DNA from: Chrysomallon squamiferum | Lineage: Eukaryota; Mollusca; Gastropoda; Neomphalida; Peltospiridae | Assembly: GCA_012295275.1 (NCBI GenBank) | Contig: CM022665.1 | Coordinates: forward strand, 18,512,650 to 18,576,649 | Reading direction: 5' to 3' | Length of the DNA: 64,000 nt | Shown: positions 38,489-47,094 of the stretch, piece by piece | How positions within the stretch are numbered: position 1 is the first letter of the stretch | Layout of the letters: each line of letters begins with the position of its first letter | The notes under the pieces: model-generated | Seen by the model: only the letters and a program-made list of their open reading frames with translations | Databases searched by the model: none | Told to the model about the DNA's origin: nothing | Program-made: the position numbers and the translations under genes

Positions 38489-40882
38489 CCTCAAAATAAA
38501 AATCTTACGTTTCAGTCATTGTTTATATTAGTTTATCTGTAAATAATATATTCTGCCAAATCATTTATTTATTTTATTTATTATTATTATTATTAAGAAT
38601 ATTTTACACAACACATATACATAGAAAGAAAAATCCAAAACTGTCACCAGTTTAAACTTTTTTATCTAATTTCCCATTCCAACTATTCCAATAACATTCC
38701 TCCCAATGACTGCATCTGTACAGATAATTAGAAAAAGAATAATTCAAATTAATATTTAAAAAAAAAAAAAAAAACTCCAACAATATAATAAATAAAAAAA
38801 TTAATTTAAATTTTTTTTAAAATTCAACAATAAAACAACAAAACAACCCAGCAACAACAAACAAAAATATATTTATATTCAAATTGATAAATAAAAAATC
38901 AACAACAAAACCCCCCAAAACAACAACAACAACAGCATAAACTCAGACACTAATTTGTTAACATAATGGGTTAATCAGAAAACTAATTCTATGAAACAGC
39001 TCTTTTGTTGTAGTATCTAATTAGAAAGGTGGTCTGCCCACATTTACAGACAGAAAAAAATTAAATAATTATGAAGTATTTCATACTTCAGGTTTACAGC
39101 CTTGGTCCCAGTTTTATGCAAGAAATGTTTTTCTTTCTTTTAGTCAAATATTTTCAAAGTTTAATGATGCAAGTCCAGCTTAGATGGGTTTTTTTTTTCT
39201 TCTTTTATTTCTTTTTTTTTAAAATCAAGTATTAATTTTGGTTTAAATCATCAGTAACATCTAGTTCACATTAAACTTAAAATAAAAAAATGTTTTTTGT
39301 AATAATAATAATTTTTATAATATGCATTGCAGAAAACATAATTTTACTTTTTTATATTTATAACTTTATATATATGTTTTGGTTTTATGTTATGAAATTT
39401 TGTACGTTTTTTATAAACAATACTTAAAATTTTTCTTAAAATTCACATACCGCCCCATATACACATATATTTAATTCAATAAATTTGAGTAAATACAAAA
39501 AAGGTGTTCCATTTGCCACACCCTGTATTACTAATAATTTTTATGATAATAATAAATTTTAAAATATTAATACTCTTAATACTGAGAGTGGAAATCTTTT
39601 AATTTTCTCTGAAAAGCTATACATGCTTCTTATTAATCTATAAAATAAAAAAATAATCTCAAATGTTTTTAATATACCTCTGACATCAAACACGTTTCCT
39701 AAGAATTCATCACAGATGCACTAAGAAATAATATGTGCTATAATATTTTACAGTAATTTGATATTAATGTTTCTAATTTCTACCTTCTGTCTTGTAATTT
39801 TCATATTCAGTGTAATAATTTTTGTATTTCAGACCAAAATGTTTGATGGTCTTAGTAATAAAAAAATAATAATAATAAAAAATAATAATAAATAAACAAT
39901 AATAGTAATAGTAATAACAGGAAAAAATAAAATTAATATTAATAATAATAATAGTGGTAATAATAAATATATTGATAAAAAAAAATGTCAAAAAATCATA
40001 ACTGTTTTTTAGCTTACATTTTTCATTTAATAATTCAATAAATTTTTGTTTAATGATTTGGAATACATCAAGCTGATATGTGTATTTTTTATTATTATTA
40101 AATAAATATGGTGGTTAAATGGTACTTAAGTAACAAAAATGATTAAGCAGTAATTATAAAAATGTTTTATATTTATTGAATTTTTTTTTTTTTTTTTTTT
40201 TTCCATACAGGGACTATCATCTGTCCTGCTACTGAATGTTTTGTTCACTGGCGTGATCCAACAAGTGGGTGTGAGTGGGGACTTAATTTTCAGACACCCA
40301 CAGATGCATGTCGCTTTAAAGACTGCTGTTCGGTAACATTTATTTATTTATTTATTTATGAATAAACTTTGTTTTAATTAATTAATTTTTATTTATTTTA
40401 TTTTATTTATTATTTTTTTTAAATAAATAAACAAATAAAAATTATTTATAACAAAGTTTGTTCATGAATAAACTTATTTTTGTTATAAATAATTTTTATT
40501 TTTATTTTTTATTTTTTTTTTGGCTTAAATAAATCATTTTTTCTTCATAAATAAACCTTACTGTTTTGTATAAATAAACTTTTTTTCTTCTCACAAATAA
40601 ATTTATTTTTGGGTATAAATAAACCTTTTGTTTTCCATAAATAAAGATATTATTTGCACAAATAAACCTTTTTTTTTCTTTAGATAATTTTTTTTGGATA
40701 TGAATAATCTTTTCTGGGAGGCATAAATAACCTTTTTTCTTTTTTCATAAATACATTTATTTTTTGGCATGAATAAATCTTTTTTTTCTTCTTTTAATCC
40801 CCATAAATAAACTTCTATATATATATATTTGGTATTAACACTTTTTCATAAAAAAAAAAAAATGTCTTTGCATAGCTACATC

Positions 40883-40966
<84 letters not shown>

Positions 40967-43900
40967 GTATATATATTTTTTTTTTTTTTTTTAAATATTA
41001 ATCTCACTATTGTTATCTCTTTTTTTTTAACAAACTTTTATTAGTATTTTTTCACTTAAAATGCTTTTTAAAAAGCCAGAATTTTTTAAGCTTAAGATCA
41101 TACCTTGACATTAAAAACAAAGTTATATGTTAAAAATAAAGTTATTTGTTTTATGTTAAAATTTAAATTACAGTTTTGTTAAGATTTAAGTTATAATTAT
41201 GTTACGGTTCAAGTTAAATGTTAGGATTTCAATTATAGTTATGTTAGATTCAAGTTATAATATAATTATGTTAAGATTCAAGTTATATGTTAAGATTTAA
41301 ATTATAATTGTGTTTAGATTCAATTTAAATTATAGTTATGTTCATATTCCAGTTTTGCATTAAGATTCAAGTCATATTAAGATTTGAATTATAGTTATGT
41401 TAAGATTTAAGTTTTATGTTAAGATTAAAGTCATATTAAGATTAAAGTTGTTAAGATCCAAGACAATGAATACCTGCTCCAGCCTCTTTCACCATCTGGA
41501 AGATAAATCATATTGATCGCAGACTTCCATCATGTTTGATAGACATTATCGATTTTGTCCTGTTTTAACTCTGTGACACTAAAATGAGCCCCTACTGATG
41601 GCAGTTAATGATTGCTTCAGCCCCGTTCGATAAGTCTGTCTCTTTTCCAGTGTCTTCATTTTTAACCCCGATTATTGATCTTTAATGAGTTTGTTTCAGT
41701 CATCTTTGCTTGGACATGGACAAATCACTCCAAATGTCAAAGCAGAGTAATTTGCTTGACATTCTGCTTGTGTTAAACTTTTTATGTACCGTATTTAAGG
41801 AAAACAGTTTGACTTGTCAATATAGATAAAAAAAAAATAATATTTTTGTAATGCCTTAGAAATACTTTTAATGCTTAGAAGGTATTTTGAATGGCTTAGA
41901 AATACTTTTAATGTAGAGATGTCAATATATATATAGATAGATAGATAGATAGAACCTTAACATTTTTTAAAAATGCTTTGAAGATACTTATAATGCTTTA
42001 GAATAACTTTTATTGCATGAAAGATATTTGTAATGCCTTAGACTTTTAATGTGTGGAAAGACACTTTTAATGCATCAAAGATATTTATAATGCTTTAGAA
42101 ACTCTTTTAATACATCAAAAGACATTTTGAAAAACAAATTGATATATCTGTTAAAAATATTTTAAAATATTTTTAAAAATAATTTTTACTTTAGGGTTGT
42201 CTGCGAAAAAAGAAAAAAAAAATTACTTCTATTAAAAAAAAAAAAAACTATATCTGTGAAAGCTCTTAGATGTTATTTAGATGTGTGAGAGGTTTTTAAA
42301 GCCTGGACATGCTTTTAATATTTAGGAAATGTTTTGGGTATTTTAAATATTCATGGAAAGAATCTTTAATATATAGGAAATGATGCATATTATTTTAAAT
42401 ATACTTAATCTTGATGACAATGTTGGTAATTTTGGTGAAGATTTTAAAACATAGGAAGTTCTTCTTCTGGAAAATATATTTAATATTTAATCAAATATAA
42501 TTGAATAATTTTTAAAACTAGTTTTTCCAAGAAAAATATATAAGAAGGATTTTTTAATTATACAGCAAATAGTCTAGGATATTCAGACACAAGAAACATT
42601 ATGCACTGAATGTAAATATATTTCTCAACATGTATTTTAAAGGTTTAATTTTTATAAAAAAATAAAAATAATAATAAAATGAATAAATAATATAAGCAAA
42701 TGAAAAAAAATTAAAAAGAACATTGTTATTATTATCCAAGGATAATAACATAGAAGGATTTTAAAAATATCCCAAATACTTCTACTTATTAAGACAGATT
42801 GAACAACATGCACTGAATGTAAATATATTTCTAAATTTTTTTCTTCAACTGTTTGATTTTGAAAAAAAAATTATTATTATTTTTTCCATGAAAGGTTTAT
42901 TAATGTCTGAGAAGGTTTTTTAAAAATATTCAGAGAAAACAAATGTAGAAAAAAACCAACAACATATATTATTATTATTATACAAAAATACATAATTAAG
43001 GATTTTTAAAAATAATTGCTAATAGACTGTGATATTCAGACACAAGAAACATTTCCTGAATGAAAATACATTTCCGAATATGTATTTTAAAGGTTTGATT
43101 TTGATGATTTCTTTCAGTTTCCAACACAACGATTTGCACGCAAAGCATCCTCTGCCAACTCCCTTCAGCTTAGTCCACCTAAGGTCAGAATGATATACTC
43201 AAATGTTAAACAGCTTCTTGCTTCTTTCTGTTTTATTTTAGCTGCTTTATTTTACTGCACTCAAAATTACATCCTTTATCATTTCTGCCCTCCGTATGTG
43301 TATTCTAGATACTGTCTTTTGTAAAAGGTGGGAAGACTCAGAAAAAAAAAAAATTCTCTTTCATTTGCTTATCAGTTTGTTGAGATTTTTGTAAAGTTTG
43401 CCTGAAAACTGAAGGTGAACAGTACTGTTTATCATATCTGCCTTCTGTATGTGTTTATTTATATGTGGGTTTTTTTTGTGTATACTAAGTACTGTCTTTT
43501 GTAAAGGGTGGAAGAGTGGGGAAAAACATTATTTGTTTAGTCATGTGTTGTCATCTGCAGGTGACTTTTGTAAAGTTCACATGTAAATTTATGGTGAATG
43601 ATATTCTTTATCATTTCTGTCTTCTATATGTATTTATTTAAATGTGTATTTTTATGTATACAAAACACTGTCTTCTTTAAAGGGAGGAAGAATAAGGAAA
43701 AAAATATTTTCTTTTATTTGCTTAGCAATATGTTGTCATCTGCAGGCAATGTCTGCACATACATTTATAGTAAATGATAAATTTTATCATTTCTGCTTTC
43801 TGTATCTGATGTGTATTTGTGTTTGTTTTTTTATGTATACTGGACAGTCTTTTATGTAGGTGGGGAGAATGAGGGAAAACATTTTCTCTTTTGTTTGCTT

Positions 43901-46900
43901 AAGAAGGGGTCATGTGAAGTTTGTGCATATATTTATAGTGAAGTCACAACTTAAAGACACTGTCTGTAACCAGATGAAATTTTTTTTATTTTATTTATTT
44001 TTTTTTTTTTTTTCACATCTAATGATTCTTTTGTTAGAGTCTTTTTAAACTAATCTGATCTAGGATACTGATATCCAGATATTTTACATATATAATTATT
44101 ATTATTATTATTAATTTTTTTTTTCATTTAACAATTCCTTTGTTTTGTTTGTTTTTACTGTAATCTGATCGAGGATGAAAATGCATTTTATTACTTAAAT
44201 TTTTTTATTTTAAATTGAAAAAATAAAAAAGAAGAAACTATTCATGAGGTCATTTGAATATTTTAACATCATATATTGTTTTGTGAACATGACTATTAAT
44301 ATAAAAAGGAATAAATAAATAAATATTTTTGTAAAATATATTAATAAATTATTAAATGATGTGGGGTTTTTTAACTGTTAAATTTATTAATGAAAAAATA
44401 AACTATAATATTTTTCTAAACTGAAAAACGTAATAAAATATTAAACTAGTTTTAAATATTAAATAAATGTTATTTTGTCAATCAGTCAGAGAGATACAAT
44501 TTATCCTCTGTAAGTTTTAACTAACTTGAATACAATATTAAAACTGATGTTTCCAAACAAAGTTGTTTATTTTGTTACTGTATAATGTAGACAATATTAA
44601 TTTCTCGTTTTTTTGTTTGTTTGTTAGTTGTATTTTTTTAATTCTAAAATAATGTCAATAAATTATTAAACTAGTTAGTTAAAAAAAATATATATATATA
44701 TTTTGTCAGGTATGATTTATTCAATGTAAATTTTAACATAACTATCTTGTTTTCAAGGCAAAATTTGTTTATTTTGTTTCTAATATCTTTGATTGTTTCA
44801 GCTAAATTGGATACCATGTTGTGTTGGTTTTTGTGATTGTTATTTATTTATTTTTATTTATTTATTTATTTTTGCAATATGTCGCTTTTGCTGTTGCTTC
44901 TATTTTGCTAATTAATTTGCATCTTTGACATTTGCTGTACCAATAATTGTTTTGTTTTTTGTATAGGGGAGATTACTCCTGGTGCTTTCTTTCTTGTTAT
45001 CCAAAACAAGGTTACTCTCTATGTTATTGGATTTCTCAATTAAACATGCACAGATAAACATTTTATCTTACTTCTTGTTTTTCTTATTCATCTGACTAAT
45101 TAATAATAATTTATCTTTTAAAATTATAATTACAATTTTTTGTATGGACAGTAAAACAAACTAAATTTTTTATTTTTTTTTGTTAATCTAGTAAATTCAG
45201 TTTCTGTTTCCAGCACATTCATAGTAAAGTTGCATAGTAAAAATACTCAAATTTATTTTAATTAACTCAGTAAATCCAGTTTTTTATTTCTAGCATATAC
45301 ATAGTAAAGATGCAGTGTAAAAAAAAATACTCAGTTTTTTTGTTTTACTCATATTTTAATTTTTGTTTCCTGTTTGTTCATAGTAAAGCTGCAGAGTAAA
45401 CATACTCAAATGTTTTTTACTTATCTCAGTAAATTAAATTTTTGTTCATAGGAAAAAAATTATCAAATTGTTTTTACTCAGTAATTTATTTTTTTTTTTT
45501 TTTCTAGCTTGTTCATAGTAAAAATATTCATGTTTTTTATATTTAATTCAGAAAATACAATTTTGTTTTCCAGCTTGTTTTAGTAAAATTACTTTTTTTT
45601 AATTAAGTCAGAAATTCCATTTTTGTTTCCATTTTGTTCATAATAAAAATACATAGTAAATGATACTAAAATTGTTTAGTTAACTCAGTAAATTCATATT
45701 TTGTTTCCAGCATGTTTATAGTAAAAATGCTCAAATATTTTGTACTCGGTAATTTCAATTTTTGTTTCCAGCCTGTTCATAGTAAAAACATACACATTTT
45801 TTTTTTTTTTAGTCATCTCAGTTTTTAATTCCATTATGTTTATAGTAAAAATACTGAAAGTTTTCTGTTAACTCAGAAAATTCAAATTTTGTTTCCAGCG
45901 TGTTCGCAGTAAAGCTGCATCTGCATCTTCTCCTAGTTCTCCCAGTCACCAGAGACAGTCTCAGGGCCAGACAGAACCCAGTGGTGCCTGTGATCACCTT
46001 GATGTTGCTGTTGTACGAGTACAGAATCAGTCACCAAGGAGGGAGTCACCAAACATGTTGAGTTTCAAACCTGACGATGCTGAAGATAGGAGTGGATACA
46101 GATACTCTGCCATGGTTAAACCAGCATCCAACAGTTCAGTTTATGACAACTGTACAGCATCTAGTTTAAGAAACACTGGCTCTGCAGGTGATGGAGAGAC
46201 TGTTGTTTTTCGCAAGTCTATGCCGCAGTGTCCTTCATCACTGACATCATCGCCGGCTAAAAGCATCACTGATCGACCTAATTCTGCAATGTCAGCTGTC
46301 ACTGTGGACAGCTTGGGCAGTCCCCACCTCAGCTCTTTAGCAAGCAGTGGCAGAGAAAAACAAATGGGAAATGGAGCTGTGATAGAAAAGCCTCCAGATT
46401 ATAGCAAGTGTGTTAACCTGGATTCTCAGACAAGACCGGCTAGCAGCCTGTCTCAGGCAACAGTCACCAGCAGTCCAGGACTGCCAGAAAGTAAGCTGTC
46501 TCAAGGCTCCAGACTAACTGTGGACATTTCTGCCTCAAGACACACCTCTTCATCAGAATCCCCAGAGTGGCCATCTCCCCCTGAACCATTAACTCCCCAG
46601 ACTCCACTCACCCCTTTGTATGCTAACACTATGTTTGACAGTGAAACTATTCAACGGATGCTGCGGTCTCTTCCGGCTTCTCCGGTAGACAAGGAAGATC
46701 TTGGTTTCCATGATGATCCAAACTGTGATGGTGTCAGTCACAATGGAAACTGTAAATCAGTGTCTTTGTCACGTACAAAGAGTCTGAACACACACGATAG
46801 GTGTTCTCGTGTTTCGAACTCACGACACAAGACTCCAAGTTCCACAGAAGAGACAGCCATGAGTACTGTGAAAATTCCAGAACTTCCAAAATCTCGACAG

Positions 46901-47048
46901 CTGACCAAAGTACTCGTAGAACAGGAACTGCTGAGAAAGAACCAGTGTGCACAGAGTTCCTACCCTGACAGTGGCATTGGAGGAATGATGGGGGAGACGT
47001 CAGGGTCGCAGTTGTCTGGGGACAGTGGAACAGCTCAGCTAAAAAGAG
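31463..47048 (+). CDS. sif: still life (SIF)/TIAM-family Rac GEF, N-terminal part, five coding exons (join of 31463-31554, 34755-34936, 40211-40332, 43118-43183, 45899-47048)
   Basis: The spliced product is 537 complete residues plus one base of codon 538, with no stop. Splice phases are 2, 1, 0, 0 and 1, and every junction keeps the frame. Residues 1-31 are a short basic N-terminus starting MGNKLC. Residues 32-130 look like a WH1/EVH1 domain, and 133-537 are a Ser/Thr/Pro-rich linker. I recognise Drosophila still life by the MGNK start, the LWA-VF opening, the 'NITCI' and 'ITAYN' blocks, 'QPGT', 'ECFV-W-DP' and 'WGLNF'. SIF/TIAM proteins are guanine-nucleotide exchange factors that activate Rac at membranes and synapses. 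Their PH-CC-Ex, RBD, PDZ and DH-PH modules are expected 3' of this window, so GEF activity is inferred from family membership and not seen here. The homology comes from remembered family sequence, not a search. Confidence 0.87.
31549..31740 (+). repeat. tandem duplication of the exon 1 end and donor site
   Basis: The block starting TACTAAGGTGAGAATAATTT at 31549 recurs 120 bases later as TACTAAGGTGAGGACATTTT at 31668. Both continue with 'ttattat', 'gtttttat-atata' and 'tgtaa-atct'. The second copy has a full-strength donor (GT 31675-31676) preceded by the last seven exon bases. Confidence 0.75.
31555..34754 (+). other. sif intron 1 (phase 2)
   Basis: 3200 bases with a consensus GTGAGA donor. 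It contains a duplicated donor region (31549-31740), a moderately complex non-repetitive stretch (about 32000-33450, no convincing exon or ORF), and a ~65-bp tandem array (34330-34694) that stops 60 bases before exon 2. Confidence 0.8.
34330..34694 (+). repeat. ~65-bp tandem array upstream of exon 2
   Basis: About six copies of 'ttatttgaggttgtac', 'agtttaaatgtaaaatgtac', 'agataatctgttaatacag'. Two middle copies are almost identical (34440-34545); outer copies are shortened and diverged. Confidence 0.85.
34755..34936 (+). CDS. sif: sif exon 2: first half of the WH1/EVH1-like domain (residues 31-91)
   Basis: The acceptor is a long pyrimidine tract ending TTTCAG (AG 34753-34754). The donor CAG|GTTTAA at 34937 is weak beyond the GT. 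After completing Arg31 it encodes LWADVFKVHGNGEYMRWQRV and onward through VPINITCI, ITAYNRHV and KIFDVKISQP. The alternating beta-strand pattern and the late 'ITAYNRHVEKIFDVKI' strand match the N-terminal half of an EVH1 fold of SIF type. The exon ends in phase 1 (G), completed to Gly92 by exon 3. An ATG-initiated reading of this stretch begins in the intron at 34687 and is not a real start. Confidence 0.88.
34960..35215 (+). repeat. ~75-80 bp triplicate just after the exon 2 donor
   Basis: Three units each run 'taaaattctttct', a T/GT-rich middle, then 'tatctgttgttatttttct'. The first begins about 25 bases after the donor. The second and third are degraded by T-tract expansion. Confidence 0.65.
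35880..36280. promoter_or_regulatory. complex island in intron 2, candidate enhancer
   Basis: About 400 non-repetitive bases of balanced composition between a purine tract and a long TTA region, with no coding potential. Intronic regulatory role is inference. Confidence 0.3.
36297..37210 (+). repeat. long trinucleotide region (TTA, TCA, TAA, GTA)
   Basis: Nearly continuous trinucleotide repeats, including a perfect tandem duplication of a ~65-bp block 'attcattacatttttaaggc' plus (TTA)n at 36463-36580. Opposed (TAA)n and (TTA)n runs at 36939-37033 could fold back. The tail passes through ATC into GTA/GTAGTA and AGC-like triplets. Open frames here read only poly-Leu, Tyr, Ser or Ile. Confidence 0.9.
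37489..38640 (+). repeat. eight-copy ~125-175 bp tandem array in intron 2
   Basis: The anchor 'atttcagtcattatttatat' followed by 'cagttt-actgtaaataata' recurs at about 37489, 37631, 37807, 37948, 38082, 38207, 38335 and 38510. Each unit ends in a variable T-rich part and 'acatatacatagaaagaaaa'. One unit has gained a (GTT)n run, another an (AG)n run (about 38449-38486). Confidence 0.85.
39484..39531 (-). mobile_element. possible solitary DNA-transposon terminus
   Basis: Read on the minus strand, the segment begins TACAGGGTGTGGCAAATGGA and continues with 'acaccttttttgtatttac'. A 'TACAGGGTG' opening followed by a T-rich stretch resembles terminal repeats of Tc1/mariner-like and related animal DNA transposons. 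I find no matching opposite end and no transposase remnant, so it may be a fragment or chance. Confidence 0.25.
40211..40332 (+). CDS. sif: sif exon 3: second half of the WH1/EVH1-like domain (residues 92-132)
   Basis: The acceptor is an unbroken T tract ending CCATACAG (AG 40209-40210). The donor is TCG|GTAACA (GT 40333). It encodes 41 residues beginning GTIICPATECFVHWRDPTSG and continuing CEWGLNFQTPTDACRFKDCCS. Phe102/Trp105 in 'FVHW' and Trp114-Phe118 in 'WGLNF' are the family hallmarks, equivalent to the 'FHQWRD...VWGLNF' end of Ena/VASP EVH1 domains. The final 'DA-RF' run fits the C-terminal alpha helix. The domain is Cys-rich here: C96, C101, C112, C125, C130 and C131. At 122 nt this exon is too short to stand out as an ORF and was found by phase and motif. 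Confidence 0.87.
40336..40825 (+). repeat. 'cataaataaacctttttt' array after the exon 3 donor
   Basis: A dozen or more irregular 30-50 bp units of 'ataaataaac' plus a T-rich arm, starting directly at the exon 3 donor. Occasional G-rich inserts occur (for example 'ctgggaggcataaat' near 40715). Confidence 0.7.
40888..40972. repeat. (AT)n microsatellite
   Basis: An AT dinucleotide run of about 65 bases passing into (GTAT)n and a poly-T tail. It is self-complementary and likely length-variable. Confidence 0.95.
41095..41462 (+). repeat. 'gttaagattcaagttatatt' array
   Basis: Around a dozen copies of a 25-45 base unit 'gttaagatt(t/c)aagttataatta' with frequent internal deletions. Confidence 0.8.
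41460..41800. promoter_or_regulatory. complex island in intron 3, candidate enhancer
   Basis: Sharp-edged block of higher-complexity sequence between two unrelated arrays. It contains ATCGAT-like and TAATGA/TTAATGA homeodomain-like words. No splice-flanked open frame. Confidence 0.33.
41825..42375 (+). repeat. 'aatgctttagaaatactttt' array
   Basis: Irregular 30-45 base units built from 'taatgc-ttagaa' and 'atacttttaatgcat', broken by a (GATA)n run at 41934-41953 and two poly-A runs. Confidence 0.65.
42540..43117 (+). repeat. three-copy 210-245 bp unit running into the exon 4 acceptor
   Basis: Units start 'aaggatttttaaaaata' at about 42545, 42755 and 42999. They share 'atattcagacacaagaaaca', 'ctgaatgtaaatatatttc' and 'tgtattttaaaggtttgatt'. 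The third copy ends in 'ttctttcag', the real exon 4 acceptor. In copies 1 and 2 the matching site has decayed into A-rich sequence. Confidence 0.8.
43118..43183 (+). CDS. sif: sif exon 4: basic/Ser linker after the EVH1 domain (residues 133-154)
   Basis: This is a 66-nt phase 0/0 exon between TTTCTTTCAG (AG 43116-43117) and AAG|GTCAGA (GT 43184). It encodes FPTQRFARKASSANSLQLSP then PK. The pattern F-x-R-K-A-S-S-x-x-S-L-x-L-x-P-P is the same as in Drosophila SIF just after its WH1 domain, which is why I accept so short an exon. RKASS is a plausible basophilic-kinase site (inference). A 66-nt in-frame exon could be skipped without a frameshift. Confidence 0.82.
43184..45898 (+). other. sif intron 4 (phase 0)
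   Basis: 2715 bases. It contains a four-copy ~178-bp array (43274-43950), AT-rich low-complexity DNA (44000-45180) with loosely repeated 'ataaattattaaactagtt', and the acceptor-bearing array (45190-45898) described separately. Confidence 0.8.
43274..43950 (+). repeat. four-copy ~178-bp tandem array after exon 4
   Basis: Units begin 'tttatcatttctgccttctg' at about 43274, 43428, 43606 and 43784. They share 'gtatactaagtactgtcttt', 'gtaaagggtggaagaa' and 'tgttgtcatctgcaggt'. Open frames at 43644-44048 are only this repeat. Confidence 0.85.
45190..45920 (+). repeat. ~60-80 bp degenerate tandem array carrying copies of the exon 5 acceptor and exon start
   Basis: About eleven units, the last being the real exon 5 boundary. 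Each unit reads roughly 'actcagtaaattca', 'tttttgtttccag', then 'cttgttcatagtaaagctgca'. Intact AG acceptors end at 45213, 45293, 45507, 45573, 45710 and 45771, and the real one ends at 45898. The units near 45370, 45430, 45640 and 45840 have lost the correctly placed AG. The exon begins CGTGTTCGCAGTAAAGCTGC, so the repeat covers the polypyrimidine tract, the AG and about 20 coding bases. Confidence 0.85.
45899..47048 (+). CDS. sif: sif exon 5: long Ser/Thr/Pro-rich linker (residues 155-537)
   Basis: The acceptor is TTTTGTTTCCAG (AG 45897-45898). The frame is open for 1150 nt to GAG|GTACTG (GT 47049), phase 1. The exon opens RVRSKAASASSPSSPSHQRQ, so coding extends 156 nt upstream of the first ATG at 46055. 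Base composition is visibly more GC-rich than the surroundings. Visible motifs are PPDY (319-322, a PPxY type WW ligand), a proline/threonine cluster WPSPPEPLTPQTPLTPLY (378-395), and DSGIGG (511-516) with a second DSG at 529. A short helix-like run, KSRQLTKVLVEQELLRKN, precedes the DSG cluster. No folded domain is evident; it is probably a disordered regulatory linker before the first PH domain. Open reading beyond 47048 is intronic repeat, not protein. Confidence 0.86.
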
Positions 47049-47094
47049 GTACTGTTCATTTTTTGTTCCTTAAATGTCTGTTTTTTTACTTATT

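Larger units (their letters stand above)
34937..40210 (+). other. sif intron 2 (phase 1)
   Basis: 5274 bases. In order it holds a ~80-bp triplicate just after the donor, a purine-rich tract, a complex island (35880-36270), long TTA/TAA/GTA runs (36300-37200), an eight-copy ~150-bp array (37489-38640), AT-rich filler, and a transposon-terminus-like motif near 39490-39530. No additional exon is needed, because the EVH1 domain is continuous across the junction. Confidence 0.8.
40333..43117 (+). other. sif intron 3 (phase 0)
   Basis: 2785 bases. It contains an 'ataaataaac' array (40340-40820), an (AT)n tract, a 'gttaagattcaag' array, a complex island (41460-41800), a 'taatgctttaga' array, and a three-copy ~225-bp unit whose last copy runs into the exon 4 acceptor. 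Confidence 0.8.

Noticed and set aside
46055-46057. First ATG of the long open frame as a protein start
   Set aside because: The upstream 156 nt are in frame, open, protein-like and joined by a valid acceptor to exon 4; the real start is at 31463.
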